Below are positions 34,425 to 43,501 of a DNA stretch of 64,000 nt, piece by piece. The notes beneath the pieces are model-generated. The model was not told the DNA's origin, made no database searches, and saw nothing but the letters and a program-made list of their open reading frames with translations. The stretch covers positions 1-64,000 of the forward strand of contig NZ_BNBV01000024.1 in NCBI RefSeq assembly GCF_014656135.1, given 5' to 3'. The number at the start of each line of letters is the position of its first letter. Position 1 is the first letter of the stretch. This DNA comes from Streptomyces thermodiastaticus. GTDB taxonomy: Bacteria > Actinomycetota > Actinomycetes > Streptomycetales > Streptomycetaceae. The position numbers and the translations under genes are program-made.

Positions 34425-37400
34425 GTGCACCTCAAGGCCCTGACCCTGCGGGGGTTCAAGTCGTTCGCATCGGCGACCACGCTCCGGTTCGAACCGGGCA
34501 TCACCTGCGTCGTCGGCCCCAACGGCTCGGGCAAGTCCAACGTCGTCGACGCGCTCAGCTGGGTCATGGGCGAGCAGGGCGCCAAGTCGCTGCGCGGCGG
34601 CAAGATGGAGGACGTCATCTTCGCCGGCACCACCGGCCGCCCGCCCCTCGGCCGGGCCGAGGTGTCCCTGACCATCGACAACTCCGACGGCGCGCTGCCC
34701 ATCGAGTACACCGAGGTCACCATCACGCGGACGATGTTCCGCAACGGCGGCAGCGAGTACCGGATCAACGGCGACACCTGCCGGCTGCTGGACATCCAGG
34801 AACTGCTGTCCGACTCCGGCATCGGCCGTGAGATGCACGTCATCGTCGGCCAGGGCCAGCTCGACTCCGTCCTGCACGCCGACCCCTCGGGCCGCCGCGC
34901 CTTCATCGAGGAGGCCGCCGGCGTCCTCAAACACCGCAGACGCAAGGAGAAGGCGCTCAGGAAACTGGACGCGATGCAGGCCAACCTCGCCCGCGTCCAG
35001 GACCTCACCGACGAGCTGCGCCGCCAGCTCAAACCGCTGGGCCGCCAGGCCGCCGCGGCCCGCAAGGCCGCCGTCATCCAGGCCGACCTGCGCGACGCCC
35101 GCCTGCGCCTGCTCGCCGACGACCTCGTACAGCTCCGCGAGGCGCTGCGGGCCGAGATCGCCGACGAGGCGGCCCTGAAGGAACGCAAGGACGCCGCCGA
35201 GGCCGAACTGAACAAGGCCCTCCAGCACGAGGCCCTGCTGGAGGAGGAGACCCGCCGGCTCGCCCCGCGCGTGCAGCGCGCCCAGCAGACCTGGTACGAG
35301 CTGAGCCGGCTGGCCGAACGCGTCCGCGGCAGCATTTCGCTCGCCGACGCCCGCGTGCACAGCGCCACCACCCAGCCCGTCGAGGAACGCCGCGGACGCG
35401 ACCCGGAGGACCTGGAACGCGAGGCCGCCCGCATCCGTGACCAGGAAGCCGAACTGGAGGCGGCCCTCCAGGCGGCCCGGCGGGCTCTGGAGGACACCGT
35501 CGCCCACCGCGCCGAGCTGGAACGCGAACTCGCCGCCGAGGAACGCCGCCTGAAGGACGTCGCCCGCGCCATCGCCGACCGCCGCGAAGGACTGGCGCGG
35601 CTCGGCGCCCAGGTGAGCGCGGCCCGCTCGCGCGCCGCTTCCGCGCAGGCCGAGATCGACCGCCTGGCCGCCGCCCGGGACGAGGCCCAGGAACGCGCGA
35701 CGCACGCCCAGGAGGAGTACGAGGCGCTGCGCGCCGAGGTCGACGGAGCCGAGGAGGACGATGACGCGCTCGCCGCGCGGCACGAGGCGGCGAAGGCGGC
35801 GCTCGCCGAGGCGGAGGACGCCCTGGCCGCCGCCCGCGAGGCCGCGGCGGATGCCGAACGCCGCCGGGCCGCCACCCGGGCCCGTCACGAGGCCCTCGCA
35901 CTGAACCTGCGCCGCAAGGACGGCACGGGCGCCCTGCTGGAGGCGAAGGACCGCCTCGCCGGCCTGCTCGGCCCGGCCGCCCGGCTGCTGACCACCGCCC
36001 CCGGCAACGAGACCGCGCTGGCCGCCGCCCTCGGCGCCGCCGCGGACGCCGTCGTGGTGGCCACACCCGCCGCGGCCGCCGACGCCCTGCGCCTGCTGCG
36101 CGACCAGGACGCGGGCCGGGCCACCCTGCTCGTCTCCGGAGCGCCGGAGGCGGCCCCTGCCGTCCCGCACACGCCGTCTCTCGCCCATCCCTTCGCCGCC
36201 GACCTGGTCCAGGGGCCCGCCGAGCTGATGCCGGCGGTGCGCCGGCTGCTGCACGGCATCGTGGTCGTGGACACCCTTGAGGACGCGGAGAAGCTGGTGG
36301 CGGCGCACCCCCACCTCACCGCCGTCACCGCCGAGGGTGACCTGTTCGCCGCGCACCTCGCACAGGGAGGGTCGGCCGGAGCGCCCAGTCTGCTTCAGGT
36401 GCAGGCCGCCGTGGACGAGGCGGCCGCGGAGCTGGCGGACCTCGAGGTGCGCTGCGAGGAGCTGACCGAGGCCCGGCAGCGGGCCGAGGAGCGGCGCGCG
36501 CGGTGCGCCGCACTGGTCGAGGAGCTGGGGGAGCGGCGGCGGGCCGCCGACCGGGAGAGGTCGGCCCTCGCCCAGCAGCTCGGCCGGCTCGCCGGGCAGG
36601 CCCGGGGCGCCGCCGGGGAGGCGGAGCGCGCCGCGGCCGCCGCCGCCCGCGCGCAGGAGACGCTCGACGCCGCGCTCGCCGAGGCCGAGGAACTCGCCGA
36701 ACGCCTCGCCGTCGCCCAGGAGACGCCCGTCGAGGAGGAGCCCGACACCTCCGTGCGGGACCGGCTCGCCGCCGACGGCGCCAACGCCCGGCAGACCGAG
36801 ATGGAGGCCCGCCTCCAGGTCCGCACCCACGAAGAGCGGGTCAAGGCGCTGGCCGGCCGGGCCGACGCGCTGGACCGGGCCGCCCGCGCCGAACGCGAGG
36901 CCCGGGCGCGGGCCGAGCAGCGGCGCGCCCGGCTGCGTCACGAGGCGGCCGTCGCCCGGGCCGTCGCCGCGGGCGCCCGGCAGCTGCTGGCGCACATCGA
37001 GGTCTCCGTGACCCGTGCCGAACAGGAGCGGGCCGCCGCCGAGGCGGCCAAGGAACGGGCGGAGCAGGAGCTGGCCGCCGCCCGCACCGCGGCCCGCGAC
37101 CTGAAGACCGAGCTGGACAAGCTGACCGACTCCGTCCACCGCGGCGAGGTGCTCGGCGCCGAGAAACGGCTGCGGATCGAGCAGCTGGAGACCAAGGCCC
37201 TGGAAGAACTCGGCGTGGAACCGTCGGTGCTGGTCGAGGAGTACGGGCCGCACCAGCCGGTGCCGCCCCCGGTGCCCGCCGACGGCCAGGCGCCGCCCGA
37301 CGACCCGGACGACCCGCAGGGCCGGCCCCGGCCCTTCGTGCGGGCCGAGCAGGAGAAGCGGCTGAAGGCCGCCGAACGCGCCTACCAGCAGCTCGGCAAG

Positions 37401-37985
37401 GTCAACCCGCTGGCGCTGGAGGAGTTCGCGGCGCTGGAGGAACGGCACCGGTTCCTCAGCGAGCAGCTGGAGGACCTGAAGAAGACACGGGCCGATCTGC
37501 TGCGGGTCGTCAAGGAGGTCGACGAGCGCGTCGAGCAGGTCTTCACCGAGGCCTTCCGCGACACCGCGCGCGAGTTCGAGGGCGTGTTCAGCCGGCTCTT
37601 CCCCGGCGGGGAGGGCCGTCTCGTCCTCACCGACCCGGACGACATGCTCACCACCGGGGTGGACGTGGAGGCCCGCCCGCCGGGCAAGAAGGTCAAACGG
37701 CTGTCCCTGCTCTCCGGCGGGGAGCGCTCGCTGACGGCCGTCGCCCTGCTGGTGTCGATCTTCAAGGCGCGCCCGAGCCCGTTCTACGTGATGGACGAGG
37801 TCGAGGCCGCTCTGGACGACACCAATCTCCAGCGGCTGATCGGGATCATGCGGGAGCTGCAGGAGACCTCGCAGCTCATCGTGATCACGCACCAGAAGCG
37901 CACCATGGAGGTGGCCGACGCCCTGTACGGCGTGTCCATGCAGGGCGATGGTGTGTCGAAAGTCATCAGCCAGCGGCTGCGCTGA
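34425..37985 (+). CDS. smc: Chromosome segregation ATPase SMC
   Basis: 1186-residue condensin ATPase that with ScpA and ScpB loads at ParB sites and organises the nucleoid. Walker A is GPNGSGKSNVVDA (31-43), the Q-loop region and DSGIGREMHVIVGQGQLD follow, then a long coiled coil and hinge at about 500-650. The return coil leads to the C-terminal signature LLSGGERSLTAVALL and Walker B YVMDEVEAALDD. All ATPase motifs are intact. TAGAGT lies eight bases before the GTG and no ribosome site is seen, so a leaderless transcript from that box is likely. Confidence 0.97.
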   Translation: MHLKALTLRGFKSFASATTLRFEPGITCVVGPNGSGKSNVVDALSWVMGEQGAKSLRGGKMEDVIFAGTTGRPPLGRAEVSLTIDNSDGALPIEYTEVTITRTMFRNGGSEYRINGDTCRLLDIQELLSDSGIGREMHVIVGQGQLDSVLHADPSGRRAFIEEAAGVLKHRRRKEKALRKLDAMQANLARVQDLTDELRRQLKPLGRQAAAARKAAVIQADLRDARLRLLADDLVQLREALRAEIADEAALKERKDAAEAELNKALQHEALLEEETRRLAPRVQRAQQTWYELSRLAERVRGSISLADARVHSATTQPVEERRGRDPEDLEREAARIRDQEAELEAALQAARRALEDTVAHRAELERELAAEERRLKDVARAIADRREGLARLGAQVSAARSRAASAQAEIDRLAAARDEAQERATHAQEEYEALRAEVDGAEEDDDALAARHEAAKAALAEAEDALAAAREAAADAERRRAATRARHEALALNLRRKDGTGALLEAKDRLAGLLGPAARLLTTAPGNETALAAALGAAADAVVVATPAAAADALRLLRDQDAGRATLLVSGAPEAAPAVPHTPSLAHPFAADLVQGPAELMPAVRRLLHGIVVVDTLEDAEKLVAAHPHLTAVTAEGDLFAAHLAQGGSAGAPSLLQVQAAVDEAAAELADLEVRCEELTEARQRAEERRARCAALVEELGERRRAADRERSALAQQLGRLAGQARGAAGEAERAAAAAARAQETLDAALAEAEELAERLAVAQETPVEEEPDTSVRDRLAADGANARQTEMEARLQVRTHEERVKALAGRADALDRAARAEREARARAEQRRARLRHEAAVARAVAAGARQLLAHIEVSVTRAEQERAAAEAAKERAEQELAAARTAARDLKTELDKLTDSVHRGEVLGAEKRLRIEQLETKALEELGVEPSVLVEEYGPHQPVPPPVPADGQAPPDDPDDPQGRPRPFVRAEQEKRLKAAERAYQQLGKVNPLALEEFAALEERHRFLSEQLEDLKKTRADLLRVVKEVDERVEQVFTEAFRDTAREFEGVFSRLFPGGEGRLVLTDPDDMLTTGVDVEARPPGKKVKRLSLLSGGERSLTAVALLVSIFKARPSPFYVMDEVEAALDDTNLQRLIGIMRELQETSQLIVITHQKRTMEVADALYGVSMQGDGVSKVISQRLR

Positions 37986-38182
37986 CACGACCGGTCCACC
38001 GCTCCTCCTGACCAACGGCCCCGCCGCGGCCTTCGGAGCGCGGCGGGGCCGCCGTACGACCGGCCGGACCATCGCGTGTTTTTCACATGTCCGGGGTACG
38101 CGAGGCTCGCGCTTCCTACGTGATTTCACAAGTTGAATGCAAGTCCGATACGCGAGGGGGCCAACATCACAAGGTTCAACTA
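37986..38182. other. Intergenic region upstream of glcP
   Basis: About 200 bases after smc, becoming markedly A+T-rich from 38080. It contains several CAAGTTGAA, CAAGGTTCAA and AACTTGAAG-like words in both orientations between 38130 and 38200, which may be activator or repressor sites for glcP. No gene seen. Confidence 0.45.
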
Positions 38183-38222
38183 TTGACTTCGAAACTTGAA
38201 GGCATAGTCTCTGCAACGTTGC
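38183..38222 (+). promoter_or_regulatory. glcP promoter with LacI-type operator candidate
   Basis: TTGACT (38183-38188), 16-base spacer, TAGTCT (38205-38210): one of the best vegetative promoters in the window. The predicted start falls inside GCAACGTTGC (38213-38222), a perfect dyad with the central CG typical of LacI/GalR-family operators. A bound repressor here would block glcP initiation; S. coelicolor glcP1 is known to be glucose-induced. Confidence 0.65.
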
Positions 38223-38299
38223 TTTTACCTTCAGGTCATGCGATCTGAAGCGGATGACCCCCTCCCCGGCAGCGTTGCCGGTGTGCCCGAGGAGTACAC

Positions 38300-39718
38300 G
38301 TGACCAGCACAGCGCAGGCGCCAACACCGCGAGCCGTTACGGCTCATCCCGACCATCTCGGGCACGTCGTCTTCATCGCTGCGGCGGCCGCCATGGGCGG
38401 GTTCCTGTTCGGCTACGACAGCTCCGTGATCAATGGCGCGGTCGAGGCGATACGTGACCGCTACGACATCGGCTCCGCGGCACTGGCCCAGGTCATCGCG
38501 ATCGCCCTGATCGGATGCGCCATCGGCGCCGCGGCCGCGGGCCGCATCGCCGACCGGATCGGGCGCATCCGCTGCATGCAGATCGCCGCCGTCCTGTTCA
38601 CCGTCAGCGCGGTCGGATCCGCCCTCCCCTTCAGCCTGTGGGACCTCGCCCTGTGGCGTGTCATCGGCGGTTTCGCCATCGGTATGGCCTCGGTCATCGG
38701 CCCGGCCTACATCGCCGAGGTCGCCCCGCCCGCCTACCGCGGCCGCCTCGGCTCCTTCCAGCAGGCCGCGATCGTCGTCGGCATCGCCGTCTCCCAGCTG
38801 GTCAACTGGGGTCTGCTCAACGCCGCCGACGGCGACCAGCGCGGCAAGCTGATGGGCCTGGAGGCCTGGCAGGTCATGCTCGGCGTGATGGTCGTCCCGG
38901 CCGTCCTGTACGGGCTGCTTTCTTTCGCCATCCCCGAGTCCCCGCGCTTCCTGCTCTCCGTCGGCCGCCGTGACCGCGCCCGCGAGATCCTCGCCGAGGT
39001 CGAGGGCGAGAGCGTCGATCTGGACGCCCGCGTGGCCGAGATCGAGGCCGCGATGAAGAGCGAGCACAAGTCCACCTTCAAGGACCTGCTCGGCGGCGGC
39101 TTCTTCTTCAAGCCGATCGTCTGGATCGGCATCGGCCTGTCGGTCTTCCAGCAGTTCGTCGGCATCAACGTCGCGTTCTACTACTCCTCGACGCTGTGGC
39201 AGTCGGTCGGCGTCGACCCGACGGACTCGTTCTTCTACTCGTTCACGACCTCGATCATCAACATCGTCGGCACCGTGATCGCGATGATCTTCGTGGACCG
39301 TGTCGGCCGCAAGCCGCTCGCCGTCATCGGCTCCACCGGCATGGTGATCGGCCTGGCCCTGGAGGCCTGGGCGTTCTCCTACGACCTGGTCGACGGCAAG
39401 CTGCCCGCCACCCAGGGCTGGGTCGCCCTGATCGCCGCCCACGTCTTCGTCCTCTTCTTCGCGCTCTCCTGGGGCGTGGTCGTGTGGGTCTTCCTCGGCG
39501 AGATGTTCCCGAACCGGATCCGCGCCGCCGCCCTGGGCGTGGCCGCCTCCGCGCAGTGGATCGCCAACTGGGCCATCACCGCGAGCTTCCCGTCGCTGGC
39601 CGACTGGAACCTCTCCGGCACCTACGTGATCTACACGGTCTTCGCCGCGCTCTCCATCCCGTTCGTCCTGAAGTACGTCAAGGAGACGAAGGGCAAGAAG
39701 CTGGAGGAGATGGGCTGA
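38300..39718 (+). CDS. glcP: Glucose permease (MFS sugar:proton symporter)
   Basis: 472-residue 12-TM transporter of the sugar porter family. It shows GGFLFGYDSSVINGA in TM1, the loop 2-3 motif GRIADRIGR, PESPRFLLS after TM6, QQFVGINVAFYYSS in TM7, DRVGRKPL in loop 8-9, and PNRIRAAALG near TM10. Position after smc and sequence match GlcP1 of S. coelicolor, the main glucose uptake system needed for glucose repression (established there). GAGGAG lies six bases before the GTG. A strong promoter with a palindromic operator candidate lies about 90 bases upstream. Confidence 0.95.
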   Translation: MTSTAQAPTPRAVTAHPDHLGHVVFIAAAAAMGGFLFGYDSSVINGAVEAIRDRYDIGSAALAQVIAIALIGCAIGAAAAGRIADRIGRIRCMQIAAVLFTVSAVGSALPFSLWDLALWRVIGGFAIGMASVIGPAYIAEVAPPAYRGRLGSFQQAAIVVGIAVSQLVNWGLLNAADGDQRGKLMGLEAWQVMLGVMVVPAVLYGLLSFAIPESPRFLLSVGRRDRAREILAEVEGESVDLDARVAEIEAAMKSEHKSTFKDLLGGGFFFKPIVWIGIGLSVFQQFVGINVAFYYSSTLWQSVGVDPTDSFFYSFTTSIINIVGTVIAMIFVDRVGRKPLAVIGSTGMVIGLALEAWAFSYDLVDGKLPATQGWVALIAAHVFVLFFALSWGVVVWVFLGEMFPNRIRAAALGVAASAQWIANWAITASFPSLADWNLSGTYVIYTVFAALSIPFVLKYVKETKGKKLEEMG

Positions 39719-40405
39719 GCCGACCGGCCTGCCCACACGAACCCGGGGAGAAGGGCCACAGGACCCCGCTGCCCCTCTCCTCGCACTGTGCGCCGCCCCC
39801 GCCCGGCACCCCGCCGGCGGGGGCGGCGCTTCTTCGTCTCCGCTTCTTCCTCTCCGCTCTTTCGTCCACGCTTGGTCGCCCGTGCTCCGCGTCGCCGCTC
39901 GTCGTCTCCGCGCACGGCCCGGGCACGGCTCGCGCACGGCCCGGGCACGCGAGCGCCCACAGCTCCGTCCTGATCCCCTTCCGGCACGTTAGGGCGCGGC
40001 ACGTGCGGGCGCGCGGTTCGGGGGGCGTCCCGTTGCTCCTTTGCGTCGACGCCTGCGGAGCGCCGGGGATCGGGGGAGGCAGGGGAGGAAGGGACAACCA
40101 CGGCGCCGGGGATCGGGGGAGGCAGGGAAAGAAGAGACGACTACGCCCCGAGCCGCGCGAAGCTGGTCGTGCCCCCGCCCCACCGCACACGCGTCCTGAC
40201 GTACACGGCGGAGGAGCGCCCTGACGCACGGCCAAGGACCTGGACGCCGCCGGCCGGCGGTCCCCGTACGACCGCACCGGACCGAACCCAACCGAACCGG
40301 CCCGCACCCCGGCGCCCGCACCGGACCGCAGGTGTCCGGGACGGGGACTGCCCGCCCGGCCGGCCGAGCCGTACAAGCCGCAGCCGTGTACGAACATCCG
40401 TCTCC
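39719..40405. repeat. Gene-free region with short tandem repeats
   Basis: Nearly 700 bases with no supported gene between convergent glcP and the NCS1 permease gene. Two repeat sets are visible: a 22-bp period repeat at 39909-39949 (CGCGCACGGCCCGGGCACG twice), and an imperfect 43-bp duplication at about 40059-40144 (25 identical bases at 40059-40083 and 40102-40126). Several frames are open only because of GC content. Confidence 0.6.
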
Positions 40406-40461
40406 CCGCATACGGACGTCCCCCTCCCACCGAGAGGCAAGAGGGGGACGTCCGTATGCGG
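40406..40461 (-). terminator. Strong terminator after the NCS1 permease gene
   Basis: 21-bp perfect inverted repeat (40406-40426 and 40441-40461) with a 14-base loop, 28 bases past the permease stop on the minus strand. No T-run. glcP ends far away on the other side. Confidence 0.8.
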
Positions 40462-40488
40462 AAATGGGGGGCGGACCGTACCCGGTCG

Positions 40489-41952
40489 TCAGACGCGCAC
40501 GGCGGACTCCGTCCGGGCGGCGGACTCGGCGGCGGCGTCCGCAGGGGACGAGGTGACCACCGCCGGCTTGGGCAGCACCAGGTACAGCACACCGGAGATC
40601 ACGACGGTGGCCACCCAGCCGAGGCCGTACTCACCGATGACGTTGTTGTTCGCCAGCGGGCCGGTGAACCAGTCGGAGGTGGTGAACATCAGGCCCGCGA
40701 TCAGGCCGATCGCCCAGGAAGCCACGGCGGCGGGGGAGAAGCCGCCGGTGTACCAGTAGGCGCTGGTGCGCGTGGTGTCGGCCATGGCGCGGCCGTCGTA
40801 CTCGGTGCGCCGCAGCATGTCGGCGCCGAAGACGCCCACCCAGGCGGAGAAGGCGACCGCGAGCAGCGACAGGAAGGCGATGAACGAGCCCATGAAGCTG
40901 GTCGCGGCCAGCATCAGCACGCCGCCGAAGCCCAGCGAGATCACGGCGTTGACCGACACCGCCCAGTGACGGGGGATCCGGAAGCCCAGGGTCTGCGCGG
41001 TGAAGCCCGCCGAGTACATCGACATCGCGTTGATCAGCAGCATGCCGATCAGGGCGATCAGCAGGTACGGCACCGCGATCCAGGTGGGCAGGATCTCGCC
41101 GAGGAAGGACACCGGGTCGGAGGCCGAGGCCAGGTCGGGCGTGGAGACCGCCATGACCGTGCCCATGAGCACCATGGGCAGCACGACGATGCCGGCGCCG
41201 CCCACCGAGTGGCCCACGATCGCCTTGGACGACGCGGTGCGCGGCAGGTAGCGCGTGAAGTCCGGCGCGGTCGGGATCCAGCTGACGCCGCCCGCCGCGA
41301 TCATGCCGATGCCGGTGATGACCGCCGCGGCCGAGCCGGCGGGGCGGGAGAACACCTTCGACCAGTCGGTGTCCACGATCAGGTACACCAGGACCAGCAC
41401 CGAGAACAGACCGAAGAGATAGGTCGCGTACGTGTTGCACTTCTGGACGGCGTTGATGCCGAGCCCGGAGATCGCGAAGGTCGCGACGACGAAGGCCAGC
41501 AGCATCACGATGTCCAGCACGCTGTTGGTCTTCAGTCCGAACAGGATGTCCAGGACGGTGAGCAGGGCGTAGGCGCCGGTGACCGCGTTGATCGTCTCCC
41601 AGCCCCAGCGGGCCACCCAGATCACCGCGCCGGGCAGCAGGTTGCCGCGCTGCCCGAACACCGCGCGGGACAGCGCCATGCCGGGCGCGCCGCCGCGCTT
41701 GCCCGCGATGCCGATCAGGCCGACCAGGCCGTAGGACACCACCGGCGCCGCGACGGCGCAGACGACCGCCTGCCAGAAGGAGAGGTGGTAGGCGACGACG
41801 AGACTCGCGCCCATGGTGAGCAGCAGCACGCTGATGTTGGCGCCGACCCAGGTGGGGAACAGTTCGCGGGTCCGGCCGGTGCGCTCGGCGTCAGGTACCT
41901 GTTCGATGCCGCGCGTTTCCAGAGCGCCTTCGGCCTGGACGGTCTTGCTCAT
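40489..41952 (-). CDS. NCS1-family purine/cytosine permease
   Basis: 487-residue, 12-TM NCS1 nucleobase:cation symporter (purine-cytosine-hydantoin family, CodB-like). Features are LFPTWVGANISVLLLTMGAS in TM1, GKRGGAPGMALSRAVFGQRG in the TM2-3 region, VSWIPTAPDFTRYLP in TM6 and FTAQTLGFRIPRH near TM9. The substrate could be cytosine, a purine, allantoin or a thiamine precursor. The ATG at 41952 has no clear ribosome site. It is divergent from ftsY and ends at a strong hairpin; no catabolic gene is adjacent to narrow the substrate. Confidence 0.9.
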   Translation of the reverse strand: MSKTVQAEGALETRGIEQVPDAERTGRTRELFPTWVGANISVLLLTMGASLVVAYHLSFWQAVVCAVAAPVVSYGLVGLIGIAGKRGGAPGMALSRAVFGQRGNLLPGAVIWVARWGWETINAVTGAYALLTVLDILFGLKTNSVLDIVMLLAFVVATFAISGLGINAVQKCNTYATYLFGLFSVLVLVYLIVDTDWSKVFSRPAGSAAAVITGIGMIAAGGVSWIPTAPDFTRYLPRTASSKAIVGHSVGGAGIVVLPMVLMGTVMAVSTPDLASASDPVSFLGEILPTWIAVPYLLIALIGMLLINAMSMYSAGFTAQTLGFRIPRHWAVSVNAVISLGFGGVLMLAATSFMGSFIAFLSLLAVAFSAWVGVFGADMLRRTEYDGRAMADTTRTSAYWYTGGFSPAAVASWAIGLIAGLMFTTSDWFTGPLANNNVIGEYGLGWVATVVISGVLYLVLPKPAVVTSSPADAAAESAARTESAVRV

Positions 41953-42140
41953 GGAGAAAAATCCGTGCCTTGTCGTGAGGTGTGGGGGGCGGTTGTGCGA
42001 GTGGGGGGAGGAGAGGACGCCGCTGTGGCGGCACACCGCGGCCCAGCGTTGCCGTCCGGACTCTACGCGTGTTGATCCTCGGGTGCCATCGTACTTTGAG
42101 CCTACTCACGGCTGTACGTGGCCTTTGTCTCTTGGCGGAA

Positions 42141-42170
42141 GCCACAAACGGTGGGGCAAGCCACAAACGG
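42141..42170 (+). promoter_or_regulatory. Direct repeats upstream of ftsY
   Basis: GCCACAAACGG occurs at 42141-42151 and again at 42160-42170, a 19-bp spacing (close to two helical turns). The second copy ends just before the predicted ftsY -35 region; GATACT (42193-42198) would be the -10, nine bases before the ATG. Could be a site for a regulator bound on one face of the helix. Confidence 0.4.
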
Positions 42171-42207
42171 CCTTCGGCCATGGCCCATGGCTGATACTGG
42201 ACGCGTT

Positions 42208-43419
42208 ATGGAAACCATCATCCTTGCTGTAGTCATCGCCGTGGTGGTGCTCGGCGCGCTCGGCGGGCTCGTCGTCGGCAGCCGGCGGCGCAAGCCACCG
42301 GTCGCACCGCCGCCCAGCCCCCCTGACCTCACCGCACCCGAGGCCGAGCCGCACGTCGGCGAAGAGGCCGAGACGCCGCGCGACGAGCCGCGGCGGACGA
42401 TCGAGGAGGTGGACCTTCCGGAGGCCTCCGCGCCCACCGCCGTGGAGGAGCCGCCGGTCGTCGAAGAACTCGCCGCGCCGCCGATCGAGATCCCCGAGCC
42501 GACGGCCGGCCGTCTGGTCCGGCTGCGCGCCCGGCTGTCCCGGTCGCAGAACGCCCTGGGCAAGGGCCTGCTCACCCTGCTGTCCCGCGAGCACCTCGAC
42601 GAGGACACCTGGGAGGAGATCGAGGACACCCTGCTCACCGCCGACGTCGGTGTGCAGGCCACACAGGAGCTGGTCGAGCGGCTGCGCGAGCGGGTCCGGG
42701 TGCTGGGCACCCGCACCCCGGAGGAGCTGCGCGGACTGCTGCGCGAGGAGCTGCTCACCCTGATCGGCCCTGACATGGACCGCACGGTGCGCACCGAGCC
42801 GGACACCGGCAAGCCGGGCATCGTGATGGTCGTCGGCGTCAACGGCACCGGCAAGACCACCACCACCGGCAAGCTGGCCCGCGTCCTGGTGGCCGACGGC
42901 CGCAGCGTGGTGCTCGGCGCCGCCGACACCTTCCGTGCCGCCGCCGCCGACCAGCTGCAGACCTGGGGCGAGCGGGTCGGCGCCCACACCGTGCGCGGCC
43001 CGGAGGGCGGGGACCCCGCCTCCGTCGCCTTCGACGCGGTCAAGGAGGGCAAGGAGCTGGGCGCCGACGTGGTGCTCATCGACACCGCCGGCCGACTGCA
43101 CACCAAGACCGGCCTGATGGACGAGCTGGGCAAGGTCAAGCGGGTCGTCGAGAAGCACGCCCCGCTGGACGAGGTGCTGCTGGTCCTGGACGCCACCACC
43201 GGTCAGAACGGACTGGTGCAGGCCCGCGTCTTCGCGGAGGTCGTGGACATCACCGGCATCGTGCTCACCAAGCTCGACGGTACGGCCAAGGGCGGCATCG
43301 TCGTCTCGGTCCAGCGCGAGCTGGGCGTCCCGGTCAAGCTGGTCGGACTCGGCGAGGGCGCGGACGACCTCGCCCCGTTCGAGCCGGAGGCGTTCGTTGA
43401 CGCCCTCATCGGCGACTGA
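42208..43419 (+). CDS. ftsY: Signal recognition particle receptor FtsY
   Basis: 403-residue SRP receptor GTPase that docks ribosome-Ffh complexes at the membrane. An N-terminal hydrophobic helix (about 2-25, ETIILAVVIAVVVLGALGG) anchors it, as in other actinobacteria, followed by an acidic Pro/Glu-rich linker. The NG domain runs from about 105: GVNGTGKTTTTGKLA (G1), DTFRAAAADQL, DTAGRLHTKTGLM (G3), TKLDGTAKGG (G4) and GLGEGADDL. No ribosome site precedes the ATG, and a possible -10 lies nine bases upstream. Ends at a hairpin shared with the convergent gene. Confidence 0.96.
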   Translation: METIILAVVIAVVVLGALGGLVVGSRRRKPPVAPPPSPPDLTAPEAEPHVGEEAETPRDEPRRTIEEVDLPEASAPTAVEEPPVVEELAAPPIEIPEPTAGRLVRLRARLSRSQNALGKGLLTLLSREHLDEDTWEEIEDTLLTADVGVQATQELVERLRERVRVLGTRTPEELRGLLREELLTLIGPDMDRTVRTEPDTGKPGIVMVVGVNGTGKTTTTGKLARVLVADGRSVVLGAADTFRAAAADQLQTWGERVGAHTVRGPEGGDPASVAFDAVKEGKELGADVVLIDTAGRLHTKTGLMDELGKVKRVVEKHAPLDEVLLVLDATTGQNGLVQARVFAEVVDITGIVLTKLDGTAKGGIVVSVQRELGVPVKLVGLGEGADDLAPFEPEAFVDALIGD

Positions 43420-43454
43420 CCGGCCGGCACCGGCCGATCGCCTCGCCCCGCACC

Positions 43455-43501
43455 ACGGCGCCCGCTCCCCTGATCACCACGGAAAGGGGAGCGGGCGCCG
43501 T
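43455..43501. terminator. Bidirectional terminator after ftsY
   Basis: 16-bp perfect stem (43455-43470 and 43486-43501) with a 15-base loop. Its right arm lies inside the last codons of the convergent primase/polymerase-like gene, so the coding sequence and terminator overlap. Confidence 0.8.

Noticed and set aside
34158..38327. Very long open frame antisense to smc (over 1300 codons)
   Set aside because: A by-product of GC-rich codon usage in smc; composition is Leu/Gly/Arg/Val-rich without any domain, while the smc frame has every expected motif.
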